A stretch of DNA of 64,000 bases from Nocardia inohanensis NBRC 100128. Lineage in GTDB: Bacteria > Actinomycetota > Actinomycetes > Mycobacteriales > Mycobacteriaceae. Positions 61,061 to 64,000 of this stretch are shown here, one piece after another. Location of the stretch: NCBI RefSeq assembly GCF_001612945.1, contig NZ_BDBK01000002.1:868001-932000 (forward strand). Direction: 5' to 3'. The position numbers and the translations under genes were made by a program. Every line of letters starts with the position of its first letter. Within the stretch, counting starts at the first letter, position 1. The notes under the pieces are model-generated. The model ran no database searches, was not told the origin of the DNA, and saw nothing but the letters and a program-made list of their open reading frames with translations.

Positions 61061-61113
61061 ATGCTCGGCGGACATGATCACTGCAGGGGTGCGGTCGGGA
61101 GGGGTTGATCACC

Positions 61114-61521
61114 GTGGTCGAACTGGGACCGGGTACCGATGCGCTCCGCTCCGAAATCGACGCCTTCTACGCGGGATTCGGTTATGCGACAGCGCTGCGG
61201 CAGGCGTTTCGCGGTGCCGTTTTGCTGGTGCCGATCAACGCGGACCGGCAGTTCTCGGTATCGAAATTCGGGGGAGTCGCATGGATTTGCGCATTCACCG
61301 GGCTGGAGCCGTACGCGCGATGGCTCTCGGCGCGTGACGAACTGCGGCCCGGCGACAACCACCCGTATCAGACGTTGAGCGGGTGGCGGCTGGCCGATTA
61401 CGCGGCGGGATGTGCTGAACCGACCGGGGTGGCGGTCGATATCACCGGCGCGACCCCGATGGCGTTCCCGCCCATCTTGAACGAAGACCAGATCGAAGAA
61501 TTGCAGAAGCAGGGGGTGTAG
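61114..61521 (+). CDS. SseB-like protein of unknown function, T7SS locus
   Basis: A 135-residue cytosolic protein. The core reads AVLLVPINADRQFSVS, then GVAWICAFTGLEPYARWL and GVAVDITGATPMAFPP, a pattern resembling the SseB N-terminal domain common beside T7SS substrates in actinobacteria; the match is by eye and tentative. The start GTG 61114 has GGGAGGGG 9 nt upstream; TTG 61105 is an alternative. It precedes the next gene by 2 bp, so the two belong to the operon that leads into the large T7SS protein. It could be a chaperone or accessory factor. Confidence 0.55.
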   Translation: MVELGPGTDALRSEIDAFYAGFGYATALRQAFRGAVLLVPINADRQFSVSKFGGVAWICAFTGLEPYARWLSARDELRPGDNHPYQTLSGWRLADYAAGCAEPTGVAVDITGATPMAFPPILNEDQIEELQKQGV

Positions 61522-61523
61522 TC

Positions 61524-62162
61524 GTGTCGGAGGACTTGGAAGTCCCGGCGGAGACGCTGATTCAGGCGGCGCAGGGGATCACCGCGACCATCAGCAAGCT
61601 GTCGGAGATCGGGGTCAAGGAGGCCGCCGCGTCGGGACGTGGTTTCTCGGCCTTGGCACTGTCGCCGCTCGAAGCGGGAAAAGAAGTGGTGCAGAAGGGT
61701 TTCGAGGAGTTCACCGATCGCTGGTCGTGGGGAGTGCGAAACCTGGTGCAGGCGGGCAATTCGATCGCCGAGACGCTCGGTCTGGCCGCCGGTCGGTACA
61801 ACATGATGGAACAGGCGACCAAGGACACGCTCAAGCAGATCTACACCAACCTGGTGGGCAATCCGCACCTGTCCAGTGATGACATCAAGAAGCGGACGCT
61901 GGGGCAGACCTTGGCGGACAACCCGTTCAATCAGGTCCTCAACAGCGACTATTCGGCCCAGTCCTTCCGGGACGCGCAGGCGCAGATCGCGAAGAACAAC
62001 CAGGTGATCCAGACCGTCGGCCCACAGGCTCTGGCCAATGTCGGTGCGGCGTCCCAATTCCTGGGCGGCCCCAAGCTCCCCACCAGCGGGCTGCCGGACG
62101 CGGCCTGGAATACCCAGGGCGCGGAACAGGCGGCGGCGATCCTCAATCCGCAGCAGAGCTGA
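61524..62162 (+). CDS. helical ESX/WXG-like accessory protein of unknown function
   Basis: A 212-residue, largely alpha-helical protein with no membrane segment or signal peptide. The N-terminal 90 residues have a heptad-like pattern (LIQAAQGITATISKLSEI) and an RWSWGVRNLV turn reminiscent of WXG100-type hairpins. The rest is polar and rich in Gln and Asn (ALADNPFNQVLNSDYSAQ). It could be a secreted partner or a chaperone for the next gene. The start is GTG 61524, the stop lies 3 bp before the next start. I do not recognise a named family with confidence. Confidence 0.6.
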   Translation: MSEDLEVPAETLIQAAQGITATISKLSEIGVKEAAASGRGFSALALSPLEAGKEVVQKGFEEFTDRWSWGVRNLVQAGNSIAETLGLAAGRYNMMEQATKDTLKQIYTNLVGNPHLSSDDIKKRTLGQTLADNPFNQVLNSDYSAQSFRDAQAQIAKNNQVIQTVGPQALANVGAASQFLGGPKLPTSGLPDAAWNTQGAEQAAAILNPQQS

Positions 62163-62165
62163 TCC

Positions 62166-64000
62166 ATGGGGTTGTCCAACCGCCTCGGCCTCGACAATCT
62201 CGTCGACATCATCGACCGCGGCGTCGAGAAGGCGACCGAAACCCTCGGCCATGCCGCCGACACCGTTCTCGAAGGCCAAGCCGCGCTGGCCGACAAGCTC
62301 GGTCTGGATGGGGTGTCGCAATTCCTGAACGACCTCGGTGACCAGATCGAATCGGCTACCGGGGGAGCGGTAGACGAGCGCGAACTGTGGCAGTCCGAGG
62401 ATCCCAAGGAACTGATCCGCGGCGAACCCGCCGAAATCGATTCCGCCGTGAAGACCTTGGAGGAAATGGCGAAATCCATCGCCTCCACCGGAGACGCGCT
62501 GCGCGCCATCGACACCGCGAACTGGACCGGTAAGGGCGCGGACTCCTTCAATGCCGTCTACGACAAACAGCCGAAACTCTGGTGGGACAGCTCCGAGGCG
62601 TTCACCGCCACCGCGGGCCATCTGAACGTCTGGTCGCACGCCGTCCAAACCGCGCAAACCCGTGCCGCCGAAGCCGTCACCGAATGGAAGCGCGCCGCCA
62701 CCGAGGAGGACACCAAGAAGAAGTGGTGGAACTCCCTCACCGGTGAACAGCAGAAACAGCAGGGCTCCCTGAAGGACACGTGGAGCGAGATCCGGCGCAA
62801 CGCCCACCAGATCCTCCTCGATGCCCGATCCCAGCGTGACACCACCGCTACCGAGATAGCCGCCAAGATCGCGGAGTCCACCGGGAAAGCACCCGAGAAG
62901 CCGCCTTTCACCTCTCGCGTGGCCGCCGACTTCAGCGACCTGGGCGACATCGCCGAACACGCCAAGAGCAGCTTCACCAACGGGTTCCTGACCGGGCTGT
63001 CCAGCACGGTCGCGTTCATCCGCGCGGTCAATCCGACCGACACCTACAACATGACCCACCCGGCGGAATACCAGAAGGCCATGTCGAATCTGGCCACCGG
63101 ACTCGTCGTCGCGGCTTCCGATCCCGCCGCCGTACTCGACACCATGGTCACCGAGGCCCGCACCAATCCCTTCGAATTCGCCGGCATGCTCACCAGCGAA
63201 GTGGCGCTGAACCTCGTCACCGGCGGTGGCGGCAGCGCCAAAACCGCGGTGTCGCTGATGGACAAGGCGGGGACCGCAGCGGTCAAGACCACCCGCCTGC
63301 TCGACGATCTTCCCACCGGCGTCCGGCCGAAATCGAACCTGGGCGACAACCTCGGCGGCGGCCACGGTCCCTCGCACACCGCGCCCTCCGTGGAGAAGCC
63401 GGTCGCCGAGAAGCCGAGCGCCGGACTGCCGCGCGAAACCGAACCGGCCCCGAACACCTCGGTCGACGCCGGGACCCAGCACGGTCCCGCACCGGAATCC
63501 GCTGCGCCGAAGCTGGAGTCCGAGGCTCCGGGCCCCGCCACGCGCGCCGAGCCGGAGCACGACGCTCCGGTATCGCACGGCGAACCGCAAACCGAAGCGC
63601 CGTCGAGCCCGCGCGATCGCGGCGAAACCGGGCAGCCCGGAACTCATACGAACCTCGAAAACCCTTCGCCCCGAGCTGATTCCCCCGCCTCTCACCCGAG
63701 CGCTGACACTCCTCCGCGTTCGGAGGCGCCGAGCGGAACCCATCCGGCATCCGAAGCGCCGGCTCACGCGGAACCGAATTCGCCCCGTTCCAACGTCCCG
63801 GAATCGGGCTCTCCCGCGGCCACTCACGAGCCGAATCCCGGTGCGGCAAAGCCGGAATCGCATGCGCCCGCCGACCACACTGGTGACCACCCCGGTACAA
63901 GTCGCGAACCCAACTCGCCCGGAACCCAGCGTGAGCCCGAAGCGCCGACGGGACGGACGCCCGACGCCGATCCGGCCCCCTCGGAACCGGCACCCACCCG
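62166..64000 (+). CDS. T7SS-signal-domain polymorphic toxin-like protein, 3' end outside window
   Basis: From ATG 62166 the frame has no stop to the window end, giving at least 611 residues. The N-terminus has a helical stretch with an Asp/Gln-rich leader, then ELWQSEDPKELIRG and a Trp-Thr-Gly turn (IDTANWTGKGADSFNAVY) in a WXG-like helical hairpin, as in putative T7SS secretion signal domains. Helical segments follow to about residue 380, then a disordered Pro/Glu/Ser/His-rich linker with EAPS- and SPR-type motifs from about 385 to the end. In polymorphic toxins the catalytic domain sits after such a linker, so it lies outside the window. The immunity gene would be downstream. Toxin role is inferred. 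Confidence 0.75.
   Translation, partial: MGLSNRLGLDNLVDIIDRGVEKATETLGHAADTVLEGQAALADKLGLDGVSQFLNDLGDQIESATGGAVDERELWQSEDPKELIRGEPAEIDSAVKTLEEMAKSIASTGDALRAIDTANWTGKGADSFNAVYDKQPKLWWDSSEAFTATAGHLNVWSHAVQTAQTRAAEAVTEWKRAATEEDTKKKWWNSLTGEQQKQQGSLKDTWSEIRRNAHQILLDARSQRDTTATEIAAKIAESTGKAPEKPPFTSRVAADFSDLGDIAEHAKSSFTNGFLTGLSSTVAFIRAVNPTDTYNMTHPAEYQKAMSNLATGLVVAASDPAAVLDTMVTEARTNPFEFAGMLTSEVALNLVTGGGGSAKTAVSLMDKAGTAAVKTTRLLDDLPTGVRPKSNLGDNLGGGHGPSHTAPSVEKPVAEKPSAGLPRETEPAPNTSVDAGTQHGPAPESAAPKLESEAPGPATRAEPEHDAPVSHGEPQTEAPSSPRDRGETGQPGTHTNLENPSPRADSPASHPSADTPPRSEAPSGTHPASEAPAHAEPNSPRSNVPESGSPAATHEPNPGAAKPESHAPADHTGDHPGTSREPNSPGTQREPEAPTGRTPDADPAPSEPAPT

Overview
The window is very GC-rich (roughly 70% by eye) and densely coded. 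Its genes point to a mycolic-acid-containing actinobacterium (Mycobacteriales), most likely a Nocardia or close relative. Markers are a WhiB2-type regulator, the F420 genes fbiA and fbiB, the rhamnosyl linker genes rmlD and wbbL, an LCP cell-wall ligase, several PknD-like kinases and a type VII secretion (T7SS) substrate. Many genes from about 34.9 to 61.0 kb resemble, in part with the same neighbours, the M. tuberculosis Rv3248c-Rv3268 segment as I remember it. No rRNA, tRNA, CRISPR array, insertion sequence or prophage was seen.

Layout. 0-14.6 kb is housekeeping and catabolism: a cut alpha/beta hydrolase, gamma carbonic anhydrase, phosphoribosyltransferase, nitrilase-family amidohydrolase, a DEAD-box helicase, a secreted protein, a paired acyl-CoA dehydrogenase operon, two proteins of unknown function, an HMG-CoA-lyase-like plus CaiB-type CoA-transferase operon, an alkylsulfatase-type Fe(II)/2-oxoglutarate dioxygenase and endonuclease IV. 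14.9-23.7 kb is a signalling island: three paralogous membrane Ser/Thr kinases around a MacB/LolCDE-like ABC exporter. 23.8-31.2 kb is one minus-strand, translationally coupled four-gene operon: a SWIM-C-terminus/DUF5691 fusion, a MoxR AAA+ ATPase, a DUF5682 protein and a VWA (MIDAS) protein. This is the best candidate in the window for a poorly described system.

31.3-34.8 kb holds a SelW-like protein, an FmdB zinc ribbon, a carboxylesterase and a cytochrome P450. 34.9-40.3 kb is cell-envelope synthesis (TIGR03089 protein, LCP ligase, then rmlD-wbbL-manC). 40.4-44.4 kb holds a TetR regulator, an FAD oxidoreductase and two tandem CDF metal transporters. 44.6-48.9 kb is the mannose-activation cluster (manA, a SIS-domain protein, manB, DUF3499), followed by a zincin-fold protein, WhiB2, fbiA-fbiB and a NUDIX hydrolase. 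53.5-54.2 kb is an FMN riboswitch driving a RibH2-type lumazine synthase. 54.3-58.1 kb is a dicarboxylate symporter divergent from a CitA/CitB-type two-component system. 58.2-61.0 kb holds an AlkB-type hydroxylase without rubredoxins and sahH. 61.1-64.0 kb holds two small genes and a very long reading frame that starts at 62166 and stays open to the window end; it has a T7SS-signal domain and a Pro/Glu-rich linker, and looks like the N-terminal part of a polymorphic toxin.

How the parts connect. ManA, ManB and ManC supply GDP-mannose, while RmlD, WbbL and LCP build and attach the arabinogalactan linker. FbiA and FbiB make F420, and RibH feeds flavin supply. Several genes without a Shine-Dalgarno sequence have a TANNNT -10 box 5-8 nt before the start codon, which suggests leaderless transcripts.
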